Of a DNA stretch of 53,972 nucleotides, positions 8,791-17,413 are shown in pieces. Origin of the DNA: Gemmatimonadota bacterium (GTDB lineage Bacteria; Gemmatimonadota; Gemmatimonadetes; Gemmatimonadales; GWC2-71-9); assembly GCA_003169895.1 (NCBI GenBank), contig PNAE01000007.1, positions 1,795,447-1,849,418 on the forward strand. The letters run 5' to 3'. The notes beneath the pieces are model-generated. The model had not been told where the DNA came from. It made no database searches and saw only the letters and a program-made list of their open reading frames with translations. A program made the position numbers and the translations under genes. How positions within the stretch are numbered: the stretch's first letter is position 1; each line of letters begins with the position of its first letter.

Positions 8791-10606
8791 CTGCCAACGC
8801 CTCCTCCATCCACGCGTACTCGCCCTTCGTCACCCGCTGCGCCAGCCGATACGTCGCGACGTCATCCGGTCCGAACGTGCTGCGGAACAACGCGTCGACC
8901 CGCTGCGCTGCGTGGCGACAGAACACCTCGGCCAGCTCGAGTGCGTCACGATTGCCTTCGCGAGCGAGCGCGCGCGCCCGGCTCACCGACGCGGTCATCG
9001 CCAGGAGTTCGGCACCGACGTCGACCAGCCGGAAGAGCACCGCCTGTCGCAACTCGAGTCTCGGTCCGAAGCGCACCATGGCGTAGAACAGCGTGCGGGC
9101 GAGCTTGCGCGACCGTCGTTCGACAAAGCGCACGTGCGGCGCGAGCGTCCCGAACTCCGCGTATCGCGGCCAGCGCCCCCAGCCAAGCCATTGGCGCGGA
9201 TACCAACCCGCGTAGAACACGACAGAATGGAGGAGCGCCTTGAATCGCTTGCCTGCCGGTGCCTTGGCGTCGATCAGGGCACCCGCGACGATGAGGTGCG
9301 TATCGAGCGCTTCACGGGCGATGAACAAGCGCATGATTTCGCTGGAGCCCTCGAAGATCCGGTTGATGCGGAAATCGCGCGACATGCGCTCCACCGGGTC
9401 GGGCCGCTCGCCGCGGAGGCGGAGCGAGTCCGCGGTCTCGTACCCGCGGCCGCCACGAATCTGCAGGCAGTCGTCGATCACGCGGAAGCCGACCTCCGAG
9501 TTCCACAGCTTCGCAATCGCTGCTTCCAGCCGGATGTCGGTCGTGCCGCGATCGGCGAGTAGCGACGCCAGGTCCGACACGGCGTCCATGGCGAAGGTGT
9601 CGGCGGCCATCATCCCGAGCTTCTGCGCGATCGCGTCGTGCTGGCCAATCGGCTTCCCCCACTGGACGCGCTCCGCCGCCCAGCGCCGGGCGATCAACAA
9701 TGCACGCCTGGCGCCCGCGGCGCACGACGCCGGCAGCGTGAGGCGGCCGGTGTTCAGCGTTGTGAGGGCGAGTTTGAGCCCCTTGCCCTCGCCCCAGATG
9801 ACGTTGTCGGCGGGAACCCGGACGTCGTGAAAGCGCAGCACGCCGTTCTGCATTCCGCGCAACCCCATGAAGCTCAGCCGGTGGACTACTTCCACCCCTG
9901 GCCAGTCGGTCTCGACGATGAATGCCGTAATCCGCTTGCCGGTGCGCGCCATCACGACCAGCAGTTCGGCGATCGGACCATTGGTACACCAGAGCTTCTC
10001 GCCGTTAAGCACCCAATGGGAACCGTCGGCGGCGAGTTCCGCGTGCGTCGTAACACCGGCCGGGTCCGATCCGACCGCCGTCTCGGTGAGGGCGAAGGCC
10101 GAAATGGCGCCCTTGGCGATTCGCGGGAGATAGTGTCGCTTCTGCTCTTCGGTGCCAAACAGCTGCAGCGGTACCGACACGCCGATCGACTGGCTGGCCG
10201 ACAGCAGCGCGGTGAGCGAACCGTCCCAGGACGTCACGAGTCCGATGGCGTGGGTATACATCAGCTGCGACAGGCCGAGACCACCGTACATCTCGGGGAT
10301 CTTGATGCCGAACGCGCCGAGCGCGCGCAGCCCGTCGACCACGTCGGCGGGAATGTTCCCTTCCCGATCGATGCGATCGGAGTCGACCCGCTCGACGAGG
10401 AAGCGGTCGAGTGCCGCCAGGAACGGCGCCGCCTTGGCGACATCCGCGGGATCGGGCGCGGGGAAGGGGTGGATCAGGTCGAGCCGTAGCCGGCCGCCGA
10501 AGAGTTCACGGACGAAGCTGGCGCTGCTCCATTCGGTTTCGCGCGCGGCCTCCGCAACGGCCCGGGCCTCATCGGCGGAATGGGTTGGGTGGAGCGCGTC
10601 GGGCAT
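8747..10606 (-). CDS. Acyl-CoA dehydrogenase, VLCAD/ACAD9-like long form
   Basis: 619 residues. An FAD flavoenzyme that introduces the alpha-beta double bond in acyl-CoA thioesters (fatty-acid beta-oxidation). Domains: N-terminal helical domain with MYGGLGLSQL, the FAD/substrate beta domain with FALTETAVGSDP and WVLNGEKLWCTNG, then the C-terminal helical domain with QIRGGRGYE and RINRIFEGSSEI. About 190 extra residues follow the core, as in very-long-chain enzymes. The catalytic glutamate is probably in IFEGSSEI. ATG at 10606 (MPDALHP) is chosen because the longer frame only adds repeat-derived sequence. The last residues RDERRETREAR come from the intergenic repeat and are probably not functional. 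Confidence 0.93.
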   Translation of the reverse strand: MPDALHPTHSADEARAVAEAARETEWSSASFVRELFGGRLRLDLIHPFPAPDPADVAKAAPFLAALDRFLVERVDSDRIDREGNIPADVVDGLRALGAFGIKIPEMYGGLGLSQLMYTHAIGLVTSWDGSLTALLSASQSIGVSVPLQLFGTEEQKRHYLPRIAKGAISAFALTETAVGSDPAGVTTHAELAADGSHWVLNGEKLWCTNGPIAELLVVMARTGKRITAFIVETDWPGVEVVHRLSFMGLRGMQNGVLRFHDVRVPADNVIWGEGKGLKLALTTLNTGRLTLPASCAAGARRALLIARRWAAERVQWGKPIGQHDAIAQKLGMMAADTFAMDAVSDLASLLADRGTTDIRLEAAIAKLWNSEVGFRVIDDCLQIRGGRGYETADSLRLRGERPDPVERMSRDFRINRIFEGSSEIMRLFIAREALDTHLIVAGALIDAKAPAGKRFKALLHSVVFYAGWYPRQWLGWGRWPRYAEFGTLAPHVRFVERRSRKLARTLFYAMVRFGPRLELRQAVLFRLVDVGAELLAMTASVSRARALAREGNRDALELAEVFCRHAAQRVDALFRSTFGPDDVATYRLAQRVTKGEYAWMEEALAGGTRDERRETREAR

Positions 10607-10621
10607 GGGTGGAACATACGG

Positions 10622-10790
10622 GGAGGGAGGCGTGAGACGTGAGACGTAAAACGTGAAATGGACCATGTCGCCCTGAGCCGAAGGCGAGGGACCTCCAGGC
10701 TCAGCCGCGCAACTGACCCTGAAGGCCCCTCGCCTCGCTTAGGGCGACCCGCTTTTCCGTTTCACCTTTCACCTTTCACGTTTTACGCTT
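10622..10790. repeat. Large imperfect inverted repeat between dehydrogenase and kinase genes
   Basis: GTGAGACGTAAAACGTGAAA near 10631 is mirrored by TTTCACCTTTCACGTTTTAC near 10762-10785, and an inner pair TCGCCCTGAGCCGAAGGCGA / TCGCCTCGCTTAGGGCGA brackets a 40-base loop. The element fills the whole gap, leaving little room for a promoter other than inside it. Confidence 0.8.
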
Positions 10791-12752
10791 TCAGGTCAAC
10801 AGCGGCGTCGGCGTCGGGCTCCGCGGGGTCGACTTACGCTTCAACAAGCGCTTGAGCGAGGGATGCCCGGCGAGTTCCGTGAGCAGCTCTCCCTCCAGCG
10901 CGCGTGCGTCTCGCAACTGTTCGGTGAGCGCGCCGGTCGGCACCGCTTCGCCCGAGAGCCCGGCGAGCTGCAACCGAAGCCTCTCGAGTGCCGTGATGCC
11001 GGCTTCCTGCCGTATCGCGAGTCGTGCCCGCAACGCCGCCGCCTCGGGCACGTCGGCGAGCGCCGGCGCTTCCAGTTGGCGGGTGAGCTCCTTCAGCTCA
11101 CCGACGCGCTGCCGCAGCGAATCGGCCACTGCGGGCAGCTCCAGCAAGCCGCGGCGCATGGTGTCCGGCAACGCGCCCCACAGATCGTCGATCGCGAGGT
11201 CGAGCACGAGTTCCGTTGGCCGGTGCAGCGTGTGGGCCGGCGCCTCGTTCCGCCCGAGCCCGAAGCCCGCCAGGCGCGCCAGCCACGAGCCGAGTCGCGA
11301 GTTCCAGAAGCGTGTGCCGAGCCCCTTGCCGTGATGCAGCCGGATCGGCGAAACCCGCATCACGAAGCTCGCCCCGAACGCGGTCCAGAGGATGACCCAA
11401 CCCCACCGCATCATGTCGAGGATGACCTGTGCGAACGCGAAATACTCATCGTTCGAACCGCCAACGAACCAGCGGATGTGCAGCGCGACGTAGGCGAGGA
11501 CGATCATGCCGATGACCGTGAGCCAGGATACGTCGTGAATCACCCGACCAAGCAGCCCCGGCGCCTCGCCGGGCGCCTCAAGCGTATGACGTCGCAGCGC
11601 GACGCGGAGGTCTTCGATGCCGTAGCCGGAACGGACGACGCGACGCAGCTCACGGACCTCAAGCATGCCCTGCAACAGCAGCGCGGCAGCGGGAATCAGG
11701 ACAACCGGCCGCAGGATACCCATCATGAGCCCAGGGTCACCCGGAAAGGGCATTGGAAAACGGTAGCCCATGACGCCGGTCGTCAGCCGGTCCAGCAGCG
11801 CGACAAACGACTCCACCGAAAGCATTGCGATCATCGGCATCGCGAATGCCCACGCCGGGCGGATCCGTTCCCACCGGGTCACCCAGCGGTGCAGTGGCGG
11901 GGCGAGCGCGGTGACCGTGCCGGGCCGTTCCAGCGTCGCGATGAACGCCTCGACGGTGTCGTGGCGCGCCGTCGGATCCTTGGCAAGGCACCGCTCGATG
12001 GCCGCAACGAGACGGGGTGACGCGCCCGGCGCGGCGCTGGCGAGCGAAGGCACCGGTGCCTGGACCTGTTGCAGGAGCACCGCTGCTGCATCGTCGCCGA
12101 CGAACGGAAGCCTGCCTGCGAGCATTGCCCACGCGGTGATGCCGAGGGCGTAGACGTCGCTCTGCACGCTGGGCGGATCTCCATGGATCAACTCGGGTGC
12201 GAGATAGGCAGGCGTGCCCACCAGCGACGCTTCGCCCGCGCGGTCGATCTCGGCGGCGATGCCGAAGTCCACGAGCATCGCCCGAGCGGTGCTTCGCTCG
12301 ATCAGGATGTTGTCGAGGGTCACGTCACGATGCAGGATGCCCATCGCATGGGCGTAGGCCAGGGCCCATCCCACCTCGCGGAGGATGCGCTCGCCTTCGC
12401 TCGTTGGCACCGGTCCGGCGCGCCGGACCCGTTCGCCGAGCGATTCGCCGGCGACGACGCCCATGACGAAGTAGACCCAACCGGCCGCTTCGGCCACCGC
12501 GAAGATCGGCACGATGAGCGGGTGAGACAGTCGAGCGCCGGTACGCGCCTCGGCGAGGAACCGTTCGCGCTGATCGGGACGTGCGGCCAGCTCGGGGCGG
12601 AGGACCTTGATCGCCACCGGACGATCGAGCGCGACGTCGCGGCCGAGATAGACCACGCCCATGCCCCCTTGCCCAAGTCGCGACTCAAGCGAGTAAACGC
12701 CTGCGAGCGCATCCTGCAGTCCCGCGAAGTCCAGCTCGTCTTTGCCGGTCAT
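10791..12752 (-). CDS. Membrane Ser/Thr protein kinase (HRDVT type), second of tandem pair
   Basis: 653 residues. Kinase domain at about 15-285: LGQGGMGVVYLG, PVAIKVLRPEL, HRDVTLDNIL, LVDFGIAAEI, GTPAYLAPELI. The lysine usual two residues after the catalytic Asp (HRDLKPEN) is threonine here. Four hydrophobic segments follow (about residues 300-480: FAMPMIAMLSVESFVALL, LIPAAALLLQGML, VIGMIVLAYVALHI, WGWVILWTAFGASFV), then a charged helical C-terminal region with likely coiled coils. Thus a cytoplasmic kinase anchored in the inner membrane with a cytoplasmic helical tail is inferred. It overlaps the upstream paralogue by 4 bp (ATGA), so both are made together. Targets are unknown. Confidence 0.93.
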   Translation of the reverse strand: MTGKDELDFAGLQDALAGVYSLESRLGQGGMGVVYLGRDVALDRPVAIKVLRPELAARPDQRERFLAEARTGARLSHPLIVPIFAVAEAAGWVYFVMGVVAGESLGERVRRAGPVPTSEGERILREVGWALAYAHAMGILHRDVTLDNILIERSTARAMLVDFGIAAEIDRAGEASLVGTPAYLAPELIHGDPPSVQSDVYALGITAWAMLAGRLPFVGDDAAAVLLQQVQAPVPSLASAAPGASPRLVAAIERCLAKDPTARHDTVEAFIATLERPGTVTALAPPLHRWVTRWERIRPAWAFAMPMIAMLSVESFVALLDRLTTGVMGYRFPMPFPGDPGLMMGILRPVVLIPAAALLLQGMLEVRELRRVVRSGYGIEDLRVALRRHTLEAPGEAPGLLGRVIHDVSWLTVIGMIVLAYVALHIRWFVGGSNDEYFAFAQVILDMMRWGWVILWTAFGASFVMRVSPIRLHHGKGLGTRFWNSRLGSWLARLAGFGLGRNEAPAHTLHRPTELVLDLAIDDLWGALPDTMRRGLLELPAVADSLRQRVGELKELTRQLEAPALADVPEAAALRARLAIRQEAGITALERLRLQLAGLSGEAVPTGALTEQLRDARALEGELLTELAGHPSLKRLLKRKSTPRSPTPTPLLT

Positions 12753-14707
12753 GCGGGTGACGGGGTGGGTGATGGAGTCAACGGCGTCCGGTGCTGCCGG
12801 CGAACGCGGTGCAGCATCCGACGGATGTCGGTGTGGGCCGCAATGTCCCGCAACAGCTTCGTCTCGAGGGTGCGGGCAAGCTCGAGCTGCTGGGTCAGGT
12901 CAGCGGTATGCTCCTTGGACGCGAGCAGGCGCAGCAGCTGAAGTCGCAGGCGTTCCAGTGCGGTCACGGTTTCCTTATGCTGACCCTCCAGTGTGGTCCG
13001 CACCGCGGCAAGCCGCGGAATCTCGGGGTCGGCCGGATCCAGTTCCGCTTCACTGTCTCTGAGGCGATCGGCCAGCTCGCGCAACTCGGCGGCGCCTCGC
13101 TGCAGCGTATGCGTCAATGCCGGCACATCACCGAGCTCCCGTCGCGCGTCATCCGGGATCGCCTTCCACAGGTCGTCAACAGCGAGGCCCAGGACCAGCT
13201 CGGTGTTCCGGTGCAACGTGGCGAAGGTGGCCAACGATCCCTGCTGTCCCAGCGCTGAAAGCTGGACGATTATTCCGGCGAACCGCGATTGCCAGAAACG
13301 CTGCTTGAGGCCCGCCAACCAGCCGGTCGGGCTGGAACGATGTCCCGGCACCAGAAATCCTACGCCGACGCCGCTGAGCGTGGCGAGGTAGACCGTGGAC
13401 AGCATCGATACCAGCGCGGTCTCGGTCGCGCCGATCTCGCCGGGTACGGGTACGACCCAGCGCCAGAGGTTTGGCCAGACGACGGCAAACACGAGCAGGA
13501 TCACGACCGCGCCGACCACGGTGAGGTCGAAAAGCACGCGGCCGTGCAGTGGAGCGAGCCCCTCGTCACGCCGTTGTCGCACCTGTTCGCGCTGCCAGTG
13601 CGGAAATGCCGCGCGGATGTCGTCGACGCCGAAGCCGAACCGGCGCAGCCGCCTCAGCTCGGATGCCTCGAACAGCAGGTGCACGGCCACCGGGATCGCT
13701 GTGAGTGTCAGGATCGTCGTGATGAGTGCGACCGTGAGCAGCATCCTCAGGCCGGATCGGAAATACCCGTCGATCATTAGCCAGGTCTGCAAGGCCAGCA
13801 CCGGAGTTGCCAGGGCATAGATGGGCCGAATCCGATCCCACCGGGTGAACCACGTCCGCAATGGCACGGCGATGGTGACCGGCTCCGCCGCGCGCTCGAG
13901 CATCGCGAGGAGGGCGGCGGTATCAGCCGGGCGGTCGGCTGCGTCCTTGCGCAGGCAGCATTCGACTGCGTCGACCAGGCGGCGCGACGCGCCACGCGCG
14001 TATGACGCAAGCGGCGGCACCGGCTGCATCAGGTGCTTCGCCAGCAGCTGGGCCGACGTGGCGGCCTCGAACGGCGGCCGGCCGGCCAATGCAGAGAACC
14101 CGACGACGCCGAGCGCATACAGATCGCTGCGCGCATCGGCAGGTACGCCGCGAATCACCTCCGGAGCGAGAAAGCCGGGCGTACCAAACACCGGCTCGCC
14201 GTCGATGGCGTCGCGCTCACCGGCAATCCCGAAGTCTGCCAGCAGCGCGCGGCCGCTGTGGCGCTCGATCAGGATGTTCTCCAGCGTGAGATCGCGATGG
14301 ACGATGCCGTGCGCATGCGCGTATCCGAGGGCCCACGCCGTCTCCCGCAGTGCGCGCTCGGCCTCATCCGGCGGCAGCGCGCCACGCCGGCGTATGCGCT
14401 GGCCGAGCGTTTCGCCGTCCACCAGGGCCATGACGAAATAGACCAGTGAACCCCGTTCTTCGACGCTGTAGATCGGCACGATGTGCGGGTGAGCGAGGCG
14501 GGCCGCGGTCCGCGCTTCCTGCACGAAGCGCCGGCGGGCCTCTGGCCGTACCGCCAACTCGGCATGCAGCACCTTGATAGCCACCGGCCGGTCGAGCCGG
14601 ATTTCGCGGGCCAGGTACACCACGCCCATCCCGCCTCGACCAAGTTCTCGCTCCAGCGAATAGGCGCCGAGCAATGCCTGTTGTAGTTCGATGGCGCGGT
14701 GGTCCAT
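12749..14707 (-). CDS. Membrane Ser/Thr protein kinase (HRDLT type), first of tandem pair
   Basis: 652 residues and the same architecture as its downstream neighbour: kinase domain at about 12-280 (LGRGGMGVVYLA, PVAIKVLHAEL, HRDLTLENIL, LADFGIAGER, GTPGFLAPEVI), four hydrophobic stretches at about 300-470 and a helical C-terminal tail with heptad-like leucines. The catalytic loop again has Thr where Lys is usual. The shared C-terminal phrases TELVLxLAxDDLW and ALERLRLQL in both proteins show a duplication. ATG at 14707 (MDHRAIELQQ) is chosen because it aligns with the paralogue's start; the frame is open further upstream but that part is repeat-rich and basic. Confidence 0.93.
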   Translation of the reverse strand: MDHRAIELQQALLGAYSLERELGRGGMGVVYLAREIRLDRPVAIKVLHAELAVRPEARRRFVQEARTAARLAHPHIVPIYSVEERGSLVYFVMALVDGETLGQRIRRRGALPPDEAERALRETAWALGYAHAHGIVHRDLTLENILIERHSGRALLADFGIAGERDAIDGEPVFGTPGFLAPEVIRGVPADARSDLYALGVVGFSALAGRPPFEAATSAQLLAKHLMQPVPPLASYARGASRRLVDAVECCLRKDAADRPADTAALLAMLERAAEPVTIAVPLRTWFTRWDRIRPIYALATPVLALQTWLMIDGYFRSGLRMLLTVALITTILTLTAIPVAVHLLFEASELRRLRRFGFGVDDIRAAFPHWQREQVRQRRDEGLAPLHGRVLFDLTVVGAVVILLVFAVVWPNLWRWVVPVPGEIGATETALVSMLSTVYLATLSGVGVGFLVPGHRSSPTGWLAGLKQRFWQSRFAGIIVQLSALGQQGSLATFATLHRNTELVLGLAVDDLWKAIPDDARRELGDVPALTHTLQRGAAELRELADRLRDSEAELDPADPEIPRLAAVRTTLEGQHKETVTALERLRLQLLRLLASKEHTADLTQQLELARTLETKLLRDIAAHTDIRRMLHRVRRQHRTPLTPSPTPSPA

Positions 14708-14770
14708 GGTTGTCACCGTGGCACGTCGGTGAGGATGCGGTTCCGAGCGCCGCAACTATCGGGCGACGAC

Positions 14771-14837
14771 GGGAGAGACGTGACTGGAACGCTCTTCACG
14801 TCTCTCGTCTCACGTCTCTCGTCTCTTCCAGTCGCAC
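14771..14837. repeat. Repeat-containing hairpin at the queF 3' end
   Basis: GTGACTGGAA (14780-14789) pairs with TTCCAGTCGCAC (14826-14837); between them lie CACGTCTCTCGTCT tandem units. The element forms the last codons of queF (tail RDVRRET) and the space before the kinase gene. Confidence 0.75.
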
Positions 14838-15206
14838 GCTGCACGTCGTCTCGAATCCGCCGCGCACATTGTACTTCGTGGTCACGGTGAGCGACTTTGC
14901 CGCGAGCAGCTTTTGCAGATCCTCAGCGATGCGGGCGGTCGCATGTTCCTGAAAGATCCCCACGCTGCGATAGCTCATGATGTAGTACTTGAGACTCTTG
15001 AGTTCGACACAGCGATCGCCCGGTATGTAGCGCACGGTGAGATCGGCGAAATCCGGCAGCCCGCTGAACGGACACACCGCGCTGAACTCACGCGTGCTCG
15101 TCACGATCTCCTGCTCGGGTCCGTCGTAGGGGAATGTCTCCAGCACCGCGGCGTCGATCGCCTCGGGTCCGGTGAACGGGACGGTCCGTCCTTCTGCAGT
15201 CGCCAT
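14796..15206 (-). CDS. queF: NADPH-dependent 7-cyano-7-deazaguanine reductase
   Basis: 136 residues, unimodular (YkvM-like) QueF. It reduces the nitrile of preQ0 to preQ1 in queuosine synthesis. Visible: FSAVCPFSGLPDF with the thioimide-forming cysteine, CVELKSLKYYIMSYR with the substrate glutamate and GIFQEHATARI. ATG at 15206 (MATAEGR) is chosen because GGAG lies 8 bases upstream; an in-frame ATG 12 bases earlier has no such signal. The last seven residues RDVRRET come from the neighbouring simple repeat. It is not linked to queC-queE. Confidence 0.95.
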   Translation of the reverse strand: MATAEGRTVPFTGPEAIDAAVLETFPYDGPEQEIVTSTREFSAVCPFSGLPDFADLTVRYIPGDRCVELKSLKYYIMSYRSVGIFQEHATARIAEDLQKLLAAKSLTVTTKYNVRGGFETTCSVRLEETRDVRRET

Positions 15207-15236
15207 GTCCTGCTCCATCGGATGTTGGTACCAAGT

Positions 15237-16415
15237 CTAGTCCTTCGACTTCGATTTCGGCTTGATCCGTGCGCTGTGAACCGCGTCGAACCCGAACCGG
15301 GCCCGGACGCGGTCGACCGCCGTCGTCAGATCGCGCTGGCGCGAGCGCTCGGGCGTTTCGAACAGATCGGCGACGTCGCTCGGCGCGAGCCGCACCGCCC
15401 CGAGGCCGAGCAGCCGCACGCCCTGGTGCCGAGCGCGGGCGGCGGCGAACGCCGGCGCCAGTAGTTCGCGCGCGGGAGCCAGTAGCTCGGCGTCCATCGC
15501 CGTTGGACTCGCAAGGGTCCGTCGCCGCGTCACCGTCACGAAGTCACCGTGACGGAGTTTGAGGACGATCGCACCCGCCACCAAGCCCTCGTCACGAAGC
15601 TGGCCCGCCACGCGCGCCGTGAGGAGCAGCAGGACACGATCCAGCTCCTCCGCCGAAAAGACGTCGCGATTGAATGTGGTCTCCCGGCTCACCGACTTGG
15701 GAAGATCATGGGCTCGCAGTACACTCCCACCGCGACCATCCGCCCGGCGCCGCAGCGACGCGGCTTCGTCGCGGCCGACCAGGCGTTCCAGTTCATCGGC
15801 CGGGATTGCCTGAATCTGGGCAACATCGGTGAGGCCACGTTCCATGAGCCGCTGCGCTGTCTTCGGTCCGATCCCGGGCAAGGCGGCCAGCGACAGTCCA
15901 GCGACAAAGCCGCGCTCCCATCCCGGGCGCACCTCACATATCGCCCGAGGCTTGGCGTAGTCGCTTGCGATCTTGGCGATCATCCGATTGGGTCCGATCC
16001 CGATCGAGCAGCTGAGGCCGCTCGCGGCGGCGATTTCGTTGCGCACCCGCTCGGCCTGGTCGAGCAAGGAGACCGGATGGAGCAGGTCGGTACCACTGAA
16101 GTCGAGGTACCCTTCGTCGAGTCCCGTCATGGCCGCGACCGGTGCATGGAGCTCGATCACGGCCTGCACCGCGCGCGATGCCGTGCGGTAGTGGGCGAAG
16201 TCGCCACGCACGAACGTCGCGTCGGGGCAGAGTCGCGCCGCCTGGCCGATCGGCATGCCGCTGCGTACGCCGAACCTGCGGGCGCCGTAGCTCGCCGACT
16301 GCACCACGCCGCGCGACTCGCGCCGGCCCCCCACGATCAGGAGTTCGACGTCGCGCAGGTCCGGCTGGTGCTGGCGGCAGACCTCGACAAAGAACGCGTC
16401 AAGGTCGACGTGCAT
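15237..16415 (-). CDS. dinB: DNA polymerase IV (Y-family translesion polymerase)
   Basis: 392 residues. A low-fidelity, non-processive polymerase for lesion bypass. The palm carboxylates are visible in HVDLDAFFVEV near residue 4 and MTGLDEGYLDF near residue 95; ASYGARRFGVRSGMP and SCSIGIGPNRMIAKIAS are strong family motifs, followed by a helix-hairpin-helix LPGIGPKTAQRL and the little-finger domain. The start ATG at 16415 leaves only two residues before the first metal aspartate's strand, so an unrecognised non-ATG start a few codons upstream is possible. The C-terminus KPKSKSKD is basic; no clear beta-clamp motif is seen. Confidence 0.94.
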   Translation of the reverse strand: MHVDLDAFFVEVCRQHQPDLRDVELLIVGGRRESRGVVQSASYGARRFGVRSGMPIGQAARLCPDATFVRGDFAHYRTASRAVQAVIELHAPVAAMTGLDEGYLDFSGTDLLHPVSLLDQAERVRNEIAAASGLSCSIGIGPNRMIAKIASDYAKPRAICEVRPGWERGFVAGLSLAALPGIGPKTAQRLMERGLTDVAQIQAIPADELERLVGRDEAASLRRRADGRGGSVLRAHDLPKSVSRETTFNRDVFSAEELDRVLLLLTARVAGQLRDEGLVAGAIVLKLRHGDFVTVTRRRTLASPTAMDAELLAPARELLAPAFAAARARHQGVRLLGLGAVRLAPSDVADLFETPERSRQRDLTTAVDRVRARFGFDAVHSARIKPKSKSKD

Positions 16416-16471
16416 GATGCGGATGGACAGGGCAGGCGCTCCGTTTGCGTGACCGGTATTGAGACGTGGGG

Positions 16472-16485
16472 CCTGAGGCCTCAGG
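16472..16485. promoter_or_regulatory. 14-bp perfect palindrome in divergent intergenic region
   Basis: CCTGAGGCCTCAGG is self-complementary and lies in the 107-bp gap between the divergent dinB and reductase genes. It could be an operator or part of a hairpin; no cognate regulator is visible. Confidence 0.35.
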
Positions 16486-16522
16486 TTTGACCTAGATTCT
16501 ACCGCCTCACGAGGAGCGCGTC

Positions 16523-17413
16523 ATGCGAGTGGGATTTGCAGGTCTCGGTGCCATCGGCACCCCAATGGCAACACGGTGTGCCACGGTGCACGAGCTCACG
16601 GTGTGGAATCGCACCGGCGCGCGCGCCACGGCGTTCGCCGGCGCGCATCGGGGCGTCCGGGTCGCCGCCACACCCCGCGAACTCGCCGCGAGCGCCGACG
16701 CGGTCATCACCTGTTTGCCGACCTCGGCGGACGTCGCTGCACTGCTCGATGGACCGGACGGTTTGCTGGCCGGGCTGTCGCCGGGCACGATAGTGGTCGA
16801 TTGCACTTCCGGCGATCCGGCGACGTCACGCCGGATCGGCGAGCGACTCGCAACACTTGGCATCGCGTTCGTGGATGCGCCATTGAGCGGAGGGCCGCCG
16901 CTGGCGACCGAGGGCAGGCTCACAGTGATGTGCGGCGGCAGTACGGACGACGTCAGGCGTGCCGAGGCTGTCGTCGCGCCGTTTGCGGCCAAGGTGGTCC
17001 ACATGGGTCCGGTGGGGGCGGGGCATGCGATGAAGGCGGTGAACAACGCGCTGCTTGCCGTGAACATTCTCGCGCTCGCGGAGGGACTGGTCACCTTGGC
17101 GAAGGCGGGGCTGGCGCCGCGCGCGATGATCGACGTGATCAACGCGTCGAGTGGGCGATCGTTCGTGAGCGAGGTCCTCGTCCCGGACCGGGTGCTGACC
17201 GGCGCTTGGCCACGCCTGTTCCGGCTGGCGCTGCTCGAGAAGGACATCGGCATCGCCCACGACCTCGCCCACGAGCTTGGCGTGCCCGATGCGGTCATCT
17301 CGACGACGCGGGAGCGCTGCCGGGCACTCCGGCGCGAGCTTGGCGAATCCGCTGATTACCTCGACCCGATTCACGCGGCCGAGCGGGCGGCGGGCGTCGA
17401 GTTGCGCGGATGA
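16523..17413 (+). CDS. 3-hydroxyisobutyrate dehydrogenase-family NAD(P)-dependent oxidoreductase
   Basis: 296 residues. Beta-hydroxyacid dehydrogenase family: N-terminal Rossmann motif GFAGLGAIGTPMA at residue 4-16, the substrate loop FVDAPLSGGPP at about 117 and the catalytic lysine in GHAMKAVNNALL near 172. The C-terminal all-alpha domain includes LLEKDIGIAHDLA. Family members act on 3-hydroxyisobutyrate, tartronate semialdehyde, glyoxylate or succinic semialdehyde; the exact substrate cannot be told. GAGGAG lies about 9 bases upstream of the ATG. The gene overlaps the following methyltransferase by 4 bp (ATGA). Confidence 0.92.
   Translation: MRVGFAGLGAIGTPMATRCATVHELTVWNRTGARATAFAGAHRGVRVAATPRELAASADAVITCLPTSADVAALLDGPDGLLAGLSPGTIVVDCTSGDPATSRRIGERLATLGIAFVDAPLSGGPPLATEGRLTVMCGGSTDDVRRAEAVVAPFAAKVVHMGPVGAGHAMKAVNNALLAVNILALAEGLVTLAKAGLAPRAMIDVINASSGRSFVSEVLVPDRVLTGAWPRLFRLALLEKDIGIAHDLAHELGVPDAVISTTRERCRALRRELGESADYLDPIHAAERAAGVELRG

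Noticed and set aside
10607-10666. Longer N-terminus of the acyl-CoA dehydrogenase
   Set aside because: The added residues VHFTFYVSRL are a translation of the GTGAAA repeat, not conserved sequence.
13566-13853. Minus-strand frame inside the kinase gene
   Set aside because: Out-of-frame shadow of the kinase membrane region; no own ribosome site or motifs.
12749-14755. Longer start for the first tandem kinase at 14755
   Set aside because: The extra 16 residues are basic and repeat-derived, and the paralogue aligns with ATG at 14707.
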